64,000 nucleotides of DNA from Heterostelium multicystogenum (Eukaryota > Evosea > Eumycetozoa > Acytosteliales > Acytosteliaceae). A model generated the notes under the pieces. That model saw only the letters and a program-made list of their open reading frames with translations. It ran no database searches and was not told where the DNA came from. Below are positions 50,376-64,000 of the stretch, piece after piece (within the stretch, counting starts at the first letter, position 1; each line of letters starts with the position of its first letter). The stretch covers positions 39,304 through 103,303 of the forward strand of contig RCNN01000504.1 of NCBI GenBank assembly GCA_003667245.1, in the 5' to 3' direction. Made by a program: the position numbers and the translations under genes.

Positions 50376-51651
50376 AGAAGGTTGGTAATAATAATTATCA
50401 GTTGAATGATTTCATTTTCAACAATTAATATTTCCAATTATTATAAATTATAAATACTAAGATATAAGATCTTGAATTTTGGAAAAATATATAGTTATAA
50501 ATAAAATAGTTTATTATAAAATAGAAAAGTTTATTAAGATTTAAATTATAGTGGTTTTAAAAATAAATAATAAATATAATTGATGGTGATTAAAATAAAT
50601 AATATAAATAAACTAAGATAGCTGGAGGATTGATTCCATATTCTATATTTATTTTTAAGACAGTGATTTTATTCATATAATTTTAAATTATAGATGAGAA
50701 CGTAGAGTTGACACCCAAAATCATGATGTATCTACGCTATATCACTTTGTTTTGTTCAATTCTGCAGTTCAAATTCAGTCGAGTTTCGTCATCCCTTATG
50801 AAAAGATTATAAACTTTACTTCATTTAAAATTTTACACAATTTATAAACTTAAGACCAAACTCTCACCACAATATCTAATAATTCTTGTTTTTCATTGTA
50901 TTTTTGAACATCTATCTACTCAACCACCCACACTCAACCACATAACATTGATAAAAATGAAATTATTTATTGTATATTAAATTTAACACCATTTTTAACT
51001 ACCAAAAAAACAACAAACTAAATTGAAAATTCCACAACTTGTTATACAAATATTTAAAATCTTTTTCATTTATTTAATAAACTAATATTAAAATAATTAT
51101 AATTTTAATATTAATATTAAATAACATTGATAACTACTTAACTACTACAAATAGACTGGAAAAATAACAAAATATTATTATTTCATTATTTATTTAGATC
51201 CAAAAATAAAATGGAATTTAAGTATTGAGAATTTAGATCTGTAGAGAACTAATTGTTATTTGTGTTTTTTTTACATTTTTTATTTTATTTTCTATTGGTC
51301 AGTTTTTGTTGTTTCCAACTTTTGGTTGTCCCATCTTTAAAGATTGAATTGTTACTGAGTGTAGAGGGAGGTCTATAAATCTATTGAGGGCATGATATAA
51401 TCTAAAACTTATACTAAATTTAAGAGATTACAAGATTGAAATTGAACGACTCGATTATTATTAATAAAAATGGTTAACATAACAGTTGTCGGTCCAATTT
51501 ACACCCAAACTATTTTCTACAAAATAATAAAATTAAAAGAGATTTTATAAATATTATTATTATTATTATTATGTTTATGTAATAAATACAATTTTAATAT
51601 TAAATAAAATTATATAATTGATATATATATTATTAAATAATAGTAACGATA
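50376..51651. other. Divergent intergenic region, GATA factor / GH9 cellulase
   Basis: 1.28 kb, AT-rich, between the start of the GATA factor and the start of the cellulase. No gene seen. Poly-T and ATT repeats occur near 51557-51572. Confidence 0.6.
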
Positions 51652-53818
<2,167 letters not shown>

Positions 53819-54045
53819 TTGTTTCACATTAAACATCAACATTAATGTAAATAAAAATAATTATATATAGTATTAAATTTTTAATTAAATTTTTAAAAAA
53901 AATCAAACTCCAAAAAATTAAACGATTCGTTTTTGACCACAACACGGAGTTCATGAGATCATATGTATGATATGACCAAAGACTATTTAGTTGTAAATAA
54001 TAGTCATAACATAAGATAACATAAGATAAGATACAATAAGATAAA

Positions 54046-55192
54046 ATGGGTAAACATGCACAATTGATTATGGGTCCGGCAGGAAGCGGAAAGGTTCGTA
54101 TTTAGTATAAATACTATGCTAATTGATCTAGGACCAGCAAGATGGTCTGGTCAGTCTTTAAAGCTTACATCTAGTGCTAGAACTAACTAAAATGGACCTT
54201 TCTGTTGTATTTGTTATGATATGTAGTCAACTTATTGCGATACAATGAGAAAGCATTGCGAGGAGATAAAGAGAAGTGTACATGTGGTCAACTTGGACCC
54301 TGCTGCAGAGGTCTTTGAATACCCTGTTTCAATTGATATAAAGAATCTTATCACTGTCGATGAGGTTATGGATGAACTTGCATATGGTCCAAATGGTGGT
54401 CTTGTCTATGCAATGGAGTATTTGGTTGAGAATATGGATTGGCTCATTGATGAACTCGATGACTTTGAAGATGATTACCTTATTATAGATTGTCCTGGAC
54501 AGATTGAACTGTACAGTCATATTCCAGTGATGCGTACACTCGTCGATGCACTACAACAGTCTGGATACAGAGTATGCGCAGTATTTATGGTAGATTCACA
54601 ATTCATTTTGGACAGTTTGTAAATTTATAAGTGGCTCGCTGATGTGTTTGTCAGCGATGATTCGTTTGGAAATTCCACATATCAATGTATTAACAAAGTT
54701 AGATGTCATCAAGAAGTCACATAGACTGAAAGATATTGAAAGGTAAACAACTTAGCACACCTAAAGTCCTGTACAACTCAAAGCCATATCATGTTACTTA
54801 TACAGTCGTTTCTTTCAATAGTTTTTTAGATTTAGAAGTTCATGAATTAGTTGATAGATTGGACAACGAAACAAATAACAGATATCATCGATTAAACAGA
54901 GCAATTGGTCAATTAGTAAGTATTAGCAAAGCCAGAACTCCACCACATCAAATTATGCATTTTTAATTAATAGTTATCCTTCATTTGCATTGTATAATTT
55001 AGTTGGAAGATTATAGTTTGGTTGGATATATTCCACTTGATATTACGGACCAAGAGAGTATAAGCTTTTTACTTGCACAGATAGATAATTCGATACAGTA
55101 TGGCGAGGATGTCGAAACCACAGGATCCAAACGACCAAATCTTTGAAGAAGACGATGGTGATGCAGATACCGCCACCCACTATGATATTTAA
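54046..55192 (+). CDS. gpn3: GPN-loop GTPase 3
   Basis: GPN proteins assist RNA polymerase II assembly and nuclear import. Exon 1 (54046-54093) holds the P-loop GPAGSGK and exon 2 (54227 onward) the dimer GPN motif ([12 protein letters not shown]), [11 protein letters not shown] (G3) and later TKLD (G4). The segment after 54620 ([19 protein letters not shown]) matches GPN3 rather than GPN1 or GPN2. Further introns are 54743-54821 and 54916-55002. The frame breaks at about 54620 (extra T) and 55117 (extra A). The repaired tail ends [15 protein letters not shown]... with a stop at 55192; an unrepaired frame would stop at 55146. Confidence 0.93.
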
Positions 55193-55478
55193 TAAATAAT
55201 CAAATCAATATACTATTAATTAAAAATAATAATTCTGATTTTCTGATTCTAGTAATTTCCTTTTTTTGTCTTGTCCTTGCTCCAAATTTTCTGATTGTCT
55301 GACATATATTCACCACCAACACCAAATTATTGTGTGTCTTTTAATTAATTAAACGAACATCTCATTTCTAAAATCAAAAACAATAATATATAAGGGGTTT
55401 GAAATTAAGCAATCAATCTAATTAATTTTCATTTTGATTTTCATTTTAGATATTATTACTGTAATAATAATAATAATA

Positions 55479-56499
55479 ATGTCAAACTCAACACAATCAG
55501 TTAAGGACGCCCAACCTGCTTACTCTCTCGAGACAAAGAGCTTCAAGGACCCATTCGGTAAGGTAGGTGATAAGTACGCTACATTCAGACCTACTTATCC
55601 CAGGAGCTCTTTGACATCATCAACGATATCACTAAAGACACCCCACAGGAGTTGGCTATCGATGTTGGATGTGGTAATGGACAAGCAACCATCGAACTTG
55701 CTAAGCTCTTCAAAAAAGTCATAGGCGTAGATCCATCTCCTGCTCAAATTGCAAATGCAAAGCAAGCTGACAATATTGAGTACAAACAATCACCAGCAGA
55801 AAACATAGACCAACCATCACACACTGCCGATCTTATTACCGTTGCTCAAGCCGTACACTGGTTCAATCTACCCAAGTTCTTTGAAGAATCAAAGTATGTA
55901 TATACATGACACACTCCAACATCTATCACTTTACTCACATTCCAATCTCAAATTGCAGGAGAATATTGAAATCAAAAGGATATTTGATTCTTTGGTGCTA
56001 TGGTACTGCAACATATCTCCACGAAGAAGCTCAAAAAGTACATCATGATGTAATTATCATTTAACAATTGTAGTTGTTCTAACTCATCTGAGATAGACTA
56101 ACTAACTTTATTGCTACCGGAAATGCCTACAGTTCTATGAAAATATCCTTGGAGACAAATATTGGTTACCAAATAGAAGATTTGTAGATAATCATTATCG
56201 TGATATTGTTCCACCATTTGAAACAACAAGAAAATCCATCTCATTCCAAGTAAATATATTACTAGTAGCATGTAATCCAATTACTAATAATGTTAATAAT
56301 TTCTAGAAAACTTTGTCGATTGTAAATATGATTGGATACTACTCGACTTGGTCGGGATACAGTAAATATCTTTTGGAAAATGAAGACTATCTTCCAACCT
56401 TGAAAAAAGAGACTGATGGATGCATTCGGAACCACTGATGAAAACTTTGATATCACTATTGAATTCCCAATTGATATTGTCATTTCCAAGATGGAATAA
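55479..56499 (+). CDS. Class I SAM-dependent methyltransferase
   Basis: The fold's motif I is AIDVGCGNGQATIELAK, followed by the acidic VIGVDPSPAQI and motif-like AQAVHWFNLPKFFEES, as in a widespread small-molecule methyltransferase group also present in other dictyostelids. Exons are 55479-55893, 55959-56049, 56133-56250 and 56307-56499. The frame breaks near 55597 (one C missing; expected YPQELFDIINDI) and near 56412. The substrate is unknown; trans-aconitate- or ubiquinone-type methyltransferases are distant relatives. Length is about 270 residues. Confidence 0.85.
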
Positions 56500-56764
56500 G
56501 CGAGTATTCTAATCCACCTACTAATAATAAATGAAATTTCAAATAGCTCCCATCATTTAGAAGATATCTGACCATATCAGTCAGCTATAGAAATACTTTA
56601 TTAAGTAAAATAATTGCACAATCATCCATTTTCTTTACGTTTAAAATAACTTTTGGATCATATACATAATAAATGATTTTGAAAAAGTCTTGAATAGTAA
56701 TTGTATAGGATCAAGAAATAGAGATAAAACATATTTATTTTAGATGGAATATCAAAATGAAGAT

Positions 56765-57058
56765 TTAAAAACCATCCAATCCACCAAATCCACCACCAAA
56801 TCCACCACAAATGTTGACATCTCCAAAAATGATGGTTGTGTTTCTTCTTCTTCTGAAGCAGCAAGCAACTGAATTTTCAGATTCAATGTTGTTTATGTTG
56901 GATGAACCTCCGATTTTTGAGATCAATGATGAGTCTTCTCCATTCGAAGCAGAGAATGAGTCACCCATTAATGAAATTGATTCTAATAAGTTTTGAAAGT
57001 TAATAAAATGTATAATTTAGATATTTTAAAGTTATAATACTTACTGAAAAGTGTCATA
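56765..57058 (-). CDS. HssA/B-like small protein, copy A
   Basis: Exon 1 (57058-57046) encodes MTLF. The 61-nt intron (57045-56983) has diverged from that of copy B. Exon 2 (56982-56765) reads ...SISLMGDSFSASNGED, later ENSVACCFRRRRNTTII, then a Gly-rich end GGFGGGFGGLDGF. The start MTLF-x-SIS and the N-S-V-A-C segment with a Gly-rich tail are features of the dictyostelid HssA/B/2C/7E family of about 80-100 residue proteins of unknown function. The Cys-Cys and the RRRR patch are unlike the usual Gly-rich centre. Confidence 0.8.
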
Positions 57059-57428
57059 TTGTAATTATTTGTTCAAGAAAGTATTCAATTTGATGAATGT
57101 TCAAAACAAAAATGATTTAGTTTATATAGTTTTTTTTAATCAATATTATTATATTAAATGGTTGACTCGAGTAATTAAATATTTAAACTTCATGACTTTA
57201 TTACTTAATATATTAATAGTATGTATAATCAGTCATTTTTCTTATAGTTGGAAATGTTAAATAATGAGAGGAGTGGATATACTTTAATGGTCATTGATTT
57301 AAACAAATGAGTGATAATAGATTATAAAGAGAATGAAAAAGAAAGACTATAAATACTGAGAATTTGTTAAAGTTGAACATTCATCAAAATATATATTTAA
57401 ATATTTAAAATCAAAGAAATAAAATACA
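57059..57428. promoter_or_regulatory. Shared head-to-head promoter of the HssA-like pair
   Basis: 370 bp of AT-rich DNA between the two start codons. Both sides contain GAACATTCATCAAA close to the start, the only longer word the two leaders share, so they may be controlled together. Confidence 0.5.
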
Positions 57429-57730
57429 ATGACTCTTTTCAGTAAGTATCTTTATCTATTTATGATCAATAATTTATTTATTCATTTTTATTAATTCTCA
57501 AACTTTTAGAATCAATTTCATTAATGGGTGACTCATTCTCTGCTTCGAATGGAGAAGACTCATCATTGATCTCAAAAATCGGAGGTTCATCCAACATAAA
57601 CAACATTGAATCTGAAAATTCAGTTGCTTGCTGCTTCAGAAGAAGAAGAAACACAACCATCATTTTTGGAGATGTCAACATTTGTGGTGGATTTGGGTGG
57701 TGGATTTGGGTGGATTGGATGGTTTTTTAA
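57429..57730 (+). CDS. HssA/B-like small protein, copy B
   Basis: It has the same structure as copy A: MTLF exon, a 68-nt intron (about 57443-57510), then exon 2 identical in sequence to copy A through GDVNICGGFG. After that an extra G in each of two GGG runs (about 57694-57712) shifts the end to ...WWIWVDWMVF instead of Gly-rich. Copy A shows the expected end, so the copy B ending is probably a base-calling error or a recent slip. The single base difference in exon 1 is silent. Confidence 0.75.
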
Positions 57731-57845
57731 ATCTTCATTTTAATATTCCATCTAAAATAAATATGTTTTTATCTCTTTTTCTTGATCTTAATCAATTACT
57801 ATTTCAAGACTTTAACAAAATCCTTTGAATTATCCAAAGTTTTCA

Positions 57846-58504
57846 TATTTTATCTATATTACTTAAATTTGAATGATGGAAAACCTATTAATTATAGTAG
57901 TAATTTAAAACAAAAAAAGATATATCTATTTTACTTTGATTACCTAAATGATGATTCTTTTCTATTTATCTATTTATTAAAATTTAAAAAAAAGGAAAGA
58001 ATAAAGAAAGACCATAAAATGTAATAATTTTTAAATCACTCAACAATTTTTAATTCTGAAATTGACAAAGACTTCCAAGATCTTCTTACAGCAACATCAT
58101 CAGAATTCAACAAGATCTGTCTAAATTCTTTTTAAATGAATTCTTTTTAAATTAATCTGTCCGTTTGAAATTTTTATTTGTTGAACCTCAGTCCCAAAAA
58201 CTATTCCACCTACAACAGCTATTAATTCTAAACTACAAGTAGTTTTGTATAAATATCATAAGTATACCAAATTGTATACAAACTTATTGAATGAAATTGG
58301 TCATCAAGTTCACAGTACTATAGTTGTATGAAAAATTACAATCGTCTAAAATTAATTTTCGCTGAGTTAGAACTGCAAATCTGAACGATTAGTATTGTTG
58401 TATTACTTTTGATACATACATTTACATATATACAAATATACATATACATTATTGATAATACAATGAAGACATTACCATAATAATCATCAATCACATCACT
58501 TAAC
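57846..58504. other. Intergenic, AT-rich
   Basis: No gene seen between the HssA-like copy B and SAP18. Contains TACATA-type repeats near 58420-58450. Confidence 0.6.
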
Positions 58505-59032
58505 ATTGGCACCGCCACAGATACCTTCTAACTTCAACAGAGATAGAGATAGAGGAGAAAGAGATAGAGATAGAACTAGAATGTGTCCTGTTTTGCTACG
58601 TACTTTTATACGTGAGAATAAATTCCACAGCCCATCAGAGTTTAAATCAAGAACTAATGTACCAGAGTCTGATGAAATACAATTATATGTTTGGTAATAA
58701 ACTTAGACTAATGTCTATAGGTAGTTGTTTATTGTCACTTACTAATCGATACTATTGATGTCAACAACAGGAAAAATACAACTCTTAGAGATATATCGGA
58801 TCTTATAAAAGAAAGTTCATGCACCTGCAAGAGATAAAGATACAAAGTTTACATTTGCGTTTATATATCAAGATGAGATCGGTAGCTTCACTATCTCTCC
58901 ACCGTTGGCAACTGTGCAAGAGTTGAAAAAGAGCGATGATGACTTTAAGACTTTGGAGTCACTAAACTATTCCTATCAATTCTTGGCTGTGAGCTTTGAG
59001 AATCCAAATATTAACAACACCAGCAACAATAA

Positions 59033-59064
<32 letters not shown>

Positions 59065-59223
59065 GTGACAGTAACAGTAGTAGTTATAGTAATACCAATG
59101 AAGCAGATATTTACAACAAACAAGATAGAGAAGGAGAAGAAGAAAAAAGAAGCTCTAAATGATAGAATGGACGAAAACAAAGATGATATTAGTGATAGTA
59201 ACCAAGATAATAAAGATGTGTAA
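58505..59223 (+). CDS. sap18: SAP18 (Sin3/ASAP complex subunit)
   Basis: SAP18 has a ubiquitin-like fold and works in Sin3-HDAC repression and the ASAP/exon-junction complex. The conserved core runs through CPVLLRTFIRENKFHSPSEF, ELQIYTW-like DEIQLYVW, TTLRDISDLIKE, VHAPARDKDTKFTFAF and YSYQFLAVSF. A basic RDRDRGERDRDR region precedes it. The Asn/Ser-rich tail (NNNNISSNSSSSN) is a dictyostelid-type insertion. One intron runs 58694-58770. The expected ATG at 58505 reads ATTGGCACC where ATGGCACC would fit, so an extra T breaks the start. A second break near 58805 and a third in the A6 run near 59145 decide the end: 59162 in the raw frame, 59223 (...SNQDNKDV) if repaired. Confidence 0.85.
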
Positions 59224-59318
59224 ATAGTAGTACTAATAGATTGATAGGTTCCAAATTGCTTGATGATCACTTGTTAGTTGATACAACAAATAAAACTTTG
59301 AACTTATATTTATTATTG

Positions 59319-60843
59319 TTAGTAATAGTTATCTTCAACAACATCATATCTGTCACTACCAAATCCATAGAAATCATATTGGTCATAGGTTGTTGTTGAG
59401 TCTGTTGGGATGGATCAATGATAACTTCCTCAGAATAGTCGCCTCTTCCAGATCGATTCAGTCCATTCAGCAGGCTAATTCTGTCGGCTCTTTCTCTTTC
59501 ATCGGCAATATTGTGCAGCTCATCTTCTTCATTATAGTTTTCGTCACCTCTTCTGTTTGCATCGCTAGCCGCCTTCTCTGCTCGTCTTGCATTGTTCAAT
59601 CGAACCATTTCACTCTCTTTCTGGAAATCGTCGAGATTAATGGGCGGTCGTTCCGACAGCAGCTCCTTTATCAGCTCTGGATTGCGACGCTCCTCCACTT
59701 TTGAATCGATTTTTGAGCTGCGAACGCGTGCGACCCTCGAACACCGCTTCGATGATGCTGAAATCTGTGCCATACTTGCGTAGGGCGTTGTGAAAACGCT
59801 CGATCTCCTCCGATCCCCATTTCTTTGAGACATTCACGCCGAGAGAAAGAGTTGTAGTTGATAAATGAATTGGTGTCATAGTCGGCCCTGTCGTACACGA
59901 CTTGTGAAACAGTCGGAGCGTCACGCATTTTCGGAACGATCCTTACCGTCGATCACCTCAAACTCAGTTCCACCATCATCCTCGACCTCTCCGCCCTGTG
60001 ACATGATGCTGCTCTGAATAGTTGGACGCCTTCCACCCGGGTTCTTCTTTGCGTCCTCGCTCTTTTGCTTTCGCTTCTCAATGGTCGATGGCATCTCACG
60101 GCCCGACACCTTTGTCTTTAGCAACGCGCCAAGCGAGTAGAGAGAAACCGAGTCGGGGTGGATCGGATCGGCAGCTGACTCGTATTCGCTTCTTTTTGCG
60201 GGGAGTTGTCGATTTCGATTTTCTTCTTGAAACTCTGGCTCAACAACGATGCTCTTTAATTTCTTTTTACTGCTTCTATTTACACTTTCTTCTTCGTCCC
60301 CTTTGGTCCTCCGCCTCTTCCTCTTCCTCTTCCTCTTCGTAGTCTACATCGTCTTCTTTCTCCTTGGACTTGGATTTGGACTTGGATTTGTCTTTCACTA
60401 TTTTTTCTTTAACAGTCTTTTCTTTTTTCTTTCTTTTTGCTTGGCGTATATAACTTGGCGGTGGCGATGACCGGTGTCATCTTGGCAAGTGCCGCCGATG
60501 CACTTGCTCTTCTTGTTCTTTTTGTTGGATCATACGATTTCAATATGTACAATTGCCTCATGTGGGGCGTCGTTATTCGACTGGTTCTTGATTATCTTCT
60601 TCACTTTCACTTAATTCACCATAATCTACTTTTATCTCTAGAACTTGAAATCTCTTTATTCTCACTATTATATTATTACTACTTTCATTTCATCTCCAAC
60701 CAATATCACTAACATTAACCTGTATACCAATGTCAGCTATATTGAACATTTTCATTGGTAGTCTCTTTTTCAACAGTGGTCTGCTGCTCATCATCTTTCT
60801 CTTTCTCAGGCTGTACATTCTTATGCGACTCTGATAGCTCCAT
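59319..60843 (-). CDS. bdp1: BDP1, TFIIIB subunit of RNA polymerase III
   Basis: BDP1 (B'') completes TFIIIB at Pol III promoters. The SANT domain is clear at about 59830-59690: KKWGSEEIERFHNALRKYGT then FSIIEAVFEGRTRSQLKNRF and KSEERRNPELI. Before it is a DYDTNSFINYNSFSRR strip, and upstream YSLGALLKTKVSGREMPS, then a Lys/Glu/Asp-rich low-complexity N-terminus (about 60300-60480). Several frame breaks: near 59925, 59835, 59700, and more in the charged region. A repaired tail ending YDFYGFGSDRYDVVEDNYY stops at 59319; the unrepaired frame would stop at 59267. The true start is uncertain; an ATG at 60843 opens MELSESHKNVQPEKEKDDE, and a further upstream exon is possible. Confidence 0.85.
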
Positions 60844-63800
60844 TACTCTTCTATAGTTGTTCTTATTGTTTGTCGATCTTCAAATAGATCTCTTCTTCTT
60901 TTTACTATTAAACAATAGTAATATATAGTTAATTAAAAAATACATTTCAAAATTTTCAAATTTTCAAAAAAAATTAGTCGTTACAAAACTATTTCTCAAC
61001 ATGGTTGAAAATGAAACAAAAATTTATATGACAGTTATAATATTTGAAAACGGACCAATGTTGATATTGACAGGTGAGCGAATCGAAACAGGGGACCATT
61101 GGAGGGTCCAAAGGTTGACACGAAAATGTATTATATACATATAGAGGCGAAGATCACACTAATACATACATTCTTTTGTTTAAAACCATAAGGCAATCCA
61201 TTGTATCTACTCAATTTCTCCAAATTGGAGTGATGTAAATTGGAAAACCAAACACTTATTTCCCCAGCTACACAAGTACGACTACATAATATTTTGGTGT
61301 GTTGTGGGTGCCAATTATAAATTAAATATTTTCAAAACCCAATCCACCCTTCTCATTATTGTCCACCACTTCTCATATATACACACACAACCCTAGTTCC
61401 CATTCTCATTACACTATCCACATCTGTGATTGTTCTGTGCCACTCACAATAAATTAAAACATCAATATTGCATTCAATCCGTCCATCCATCAATCAATCA
61501 ATCAATCAATCAATAATTCATTCAATCAATAATTCATTCATTCATTTCCCCCAATCCCTAAATCCACATTCTAGAATTAATTTTAACAATACAAACAAAC
61601 AACAACAAGTATATTTAAAATATTAATAACATAACTTAAATGAAAGATTATATTACATAGCATCAGCAGCAGCATCACACCATCACCATCTAAACAAACT
61701 ATCACCAACCAGGCAAGGTACAATAAGGTAAGGTAAGGGTAAGACTAGATTCTCATCGTTCTCTCTGCTTCTTCCTCTATACTAATTTAAACATAATTAA
61801 ACAAATAAAAAACAAACAAATTTTAAACAAATAAACAAACAACAACAAGTATTATTTAATTAATTAAATAGCTATTGAAATATTATTATTATTAGTATTA
61901 TTAGTATTTGACTATTCTATTGTTAGATTAGATAAGGGTTGGACAACTAGACCATAGTATAGATAGTATAGTATAGTATTGTATGTTTAATAGCCTACAT
62001 TACTTTGCATTGTAAGAGTCATACAAACACTTTTATAGATTGATTGATGACTGACTACTGACTGAATCAAATACCAACAACAAAATTAAAAATAATAAAT
62101 AAATAATTGATTCATTTTATTTTATTATACTTTAGTGTATGTATTGTTATTTATTATTATTATGATCGATTAATACAAGAATCTATTCTTTCGTTTACCT
62201 ACAATATTGAGTACGCGATAGAGTGCAAGTTAAGATAAACCATCACCCAAACTTGACCAATCAACCAAAGCACCCTCAATCAATCAATCAATGATTAGAT
62301 ATTACAAAAAGTCAATAATCAAAATATCAACAAATATTTGTATGATTAATCATATATATTTTAAAATATATGAGTTTGTTTAAACTATTATTGTATTTTT
62401 AAAGTAGATTTGTATTTGATTTAGTTTTATTTATTTATTTAATTACTCAGATTCATAGTTGACTTGACTAGTTTTATAAATTAGCCTGATATATATTGTA
62501 TACTACTACAATAATGTTTGTATATCACTTCCATTTTCAATCTATCAATCAATCAATCAATCAAACAATATCATCATCATTCTCATCATTCTAATCATTG
62601 TAATGAATAATACAATGAGCGCATTTCTTTTAGTACTACTGGGTATAAGATTATGACTCCTCCTTATTCTTCCCAAATATGTATTGTAATCAATACACCA
62701 TGAATCCTTCTTGTAGGAAAGAAGAAGGTTAGACAACCCTTCATTTTCCTTTCCAATCCTTTGTTGTATACATTACTAAAACTAGACCATTTAGATAAGA
62801 TTGGAAAGCAATTAATATAATTATGTTGTTTGTTGTGGAATCTGTGTCTGTTTCTTGATGTTTGTTTGTTTGTTGCTTCAGATTTTCCTTTAATTTATAC
62901 CTAAAAGTCACAAAGTCCTTGACAATCTCACTGGTTCGAACTTTGAAATCTATTATCTTGCCCATACTTTGAAAAAAAAGGGTTGTGCTGTTAAATTTAG
63001 CAACATTTTTATAGTCAACCAAACGATGAAATTTAACAAAAGTCAAGTGAACCGTGATTCATCAACCCTCTCACTTGGTTTTTTGCTCGAAAACTATCAA
63101 TCTACAAATTTTTTGTTGTACCACACAAGCTAGCCTCGCGATTTCTTTTGGGTAGACAAATAAACGCAACAACCCAAATCAATTATCATCATCATCATCG
63201 ATTGATTGGTTTGTTTACCCAATACAAAATAAAGTAAGAACACTTGCAACAACATTCATAGCAGGTAGGAAGTGGAGCAATAATAATCATCAGATGAACA
63301 CCAACAAACAACGCTTGGTTAAAATAATTACGACTCAATAGTACCGATTATCAATCATACTACACGACTAACCATCGTATCAGAAAAACCAACAACAGAT
63401 CCACCAACATCAAATTGAGCTGCTGGGTCATTACAATTCCCACACTGCCTGAACCAAACTAACCAACAACATAAAATTTATTGTTGTTGTTGTTGGTTTC
63501 CACACACACACACGATTTCACTCCAAACCTTTGACAAGCAACCCCCTGTCACAGTCCATCTATACAGTTACTCACAAAAGAACTTCACTATTGTCATCAA
63601 CTTGGATTGATATACATTCAAAGAAGTACGATCAAATTTATTAAGTTCATTCAATCCCTAACTATTGTTGTTTGAGTTTAAGTCTCAGTAGGCGGCTCTG
63701 GTTGTTTAATTTGTTTGAATATTTCACATTTCACTTTACCCATAACTTTTTAATTGTTTTTAATTAGTCATCACTCCACCCATCCATCATCACAACAATC

Positions 63801-64000
63801 AATCTATATATTCTATTCTATCTATAGATTAGATCATAACATATTGAGTGATTGGATGGTTCCTTCCAGGTAAATAACCTAATATCAGAACTTCATAAAC
63901 ATTGTCTGTTTTACCATTCATTCACTGAGTTTGGTGTTGTGGTGCCTCTTTTTCTTTATCCTTGTTCTCTCCTGTGTAATGGAATCCAAAAATTGCCACC
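60844..64000. other. 3.1 kb gene-free right flank
   Basis: AT-rich with AATC/CAAT repeats (61489-61546, 62280-62293, 62545-62563) and CAA runs. A 101-residue minus-strand frame (62741-63046) has no domain or splicing support. The right end may be the upstream region of a gene beyond the window. Nothing else seen. Confidence 0.55.
61489..61546. repeat. ATCA/ATTC tetranucleotide repeats
   Basis: Seven tandem ATCA-type units followed by imperfect ATTC units; a microsatellite in the right-hand gene-free region. Confidence 0.85.

Larger units (their letters stand above)
56655..57845. repeat. Inverted duplication of a small gene (two arms of ~400 bp)
   Basis: The left arm (about 56655-57058) and right arm (57429 to about 57845) are reverse complements around a ~370-bp centre. 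Exon 2 of the enclosed genes is identical over about 190 bp, the 3' flanks are about 85-90% alike, and the introns are diverged. Confidence 0.9.

Noticed and set aside
56811..57681. Identical 60-residue antisense frames in both HssA-like arms as a conserved protein
   Set aside because: They are antisense to the MTLF genes, whose start, intron and family motifs support the opposite strand; identity simply reflects the duplicated DNA.
62741..63046. 101-residue minus-strand frame in the right flank
   Set aside because: Low-complexity, no domain, no splice partners; likely chance.

Overview
The window looks like nuclear DNA of a dictyostelid social amoeba. Intergenic DNA is very AT-rich with runs of A, T, CAA and ATCA. 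Genes are dense and carry short AT-rich GT...AG introns of about 50-90 nt. Several families point the same way: B-box/propeller proteins, an HssA/B-type small protein starting MTLF, a CelA-like GH9 cellulase, a vault protein and Q/N-rich tracts. Coding regions use more GC than I would expect of D. discoideum, so another dictyostelid genus is plausible; I cannot name the species.

Layout. About 3.8 kb without a convincing gene (1-3792) is followed by a PlsC-type acyltransferase (3.8-5.2 kb), a basic coiled-coil protein (6.4-7.4) and protein phosphatase 5 (8.2-10.1). A 3.6 kb gene-free stretch leads to a Q/N-rich protein ending in an Hsp20 domain (13.7-15.8), a tRNA-Ser(CGA), the SNARE Ykt6 (17.1-17.9), a B-box protein (17.9-19.7), a LIM protein (20.0-21.2), a divergent pair of small Cys-rich secreted proteins (22.5-23.6) and a coiled-coil protein with a possible Csm1/Pcs1-type C-terminus (24.0-26.0). 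The middle holds an FHIP/FAM160 protein (26.7-29.7), major vault protein (29.9-32.6), a decayed B-box relative (33.9-35.5), the HEAT-repeat protein MROH1 (37.1-42.3), a saposin-like secreted protein, a two-TM protein, a derlin (44.8-45.8) and the oligosaccharyltransferase subunit STT3 (46.3-49.0). The right part holds a GATA factor (49.1-50.4), a GH9 cellulase (51.7-53.8), GPN3 (54.0-55.2), a SAM methyltransferase (55.5-56.5), a head-to-head pair of HssA/B-like genes forming an inverted repeat (56.7-57.8), SAP18 (58.5-59.2) and the TFIIIB subunit BDP1 (59.3-60.8). The last 3.1 kb has no convincing gene.

Most genes are core eukaryotic housekeeping functions: ER translocation and N-glycosylation (derlin, STT3), vesicle fusion (Ykt6), Pol II/III machinery (GPN3, BDP1), chromatin (SAP18, GATA) and vaults. 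There is no operon-like organisation; neighbours are mostly unrelated.

A dominant technical signal: roughly 30 or more single-base reading-frame breaks lie inside otherwise conserved genes, most of them at homopolymers (A, T or G/C runs). I read these as consensus-sequence errors, not pseudogenes, and give full gene spans across them. A few genes (Ykt6, LIM, FHIP) are free of such breaks. The most interesting biology candidates are the inverted HssA-like pair with an identical exon 2 but diverged introns, two E2F-like sites before the Csm1-like gene, the Q/N-rich/Hsp20 fusion, and a perfect 20-bp palindrome at 3472-3491.
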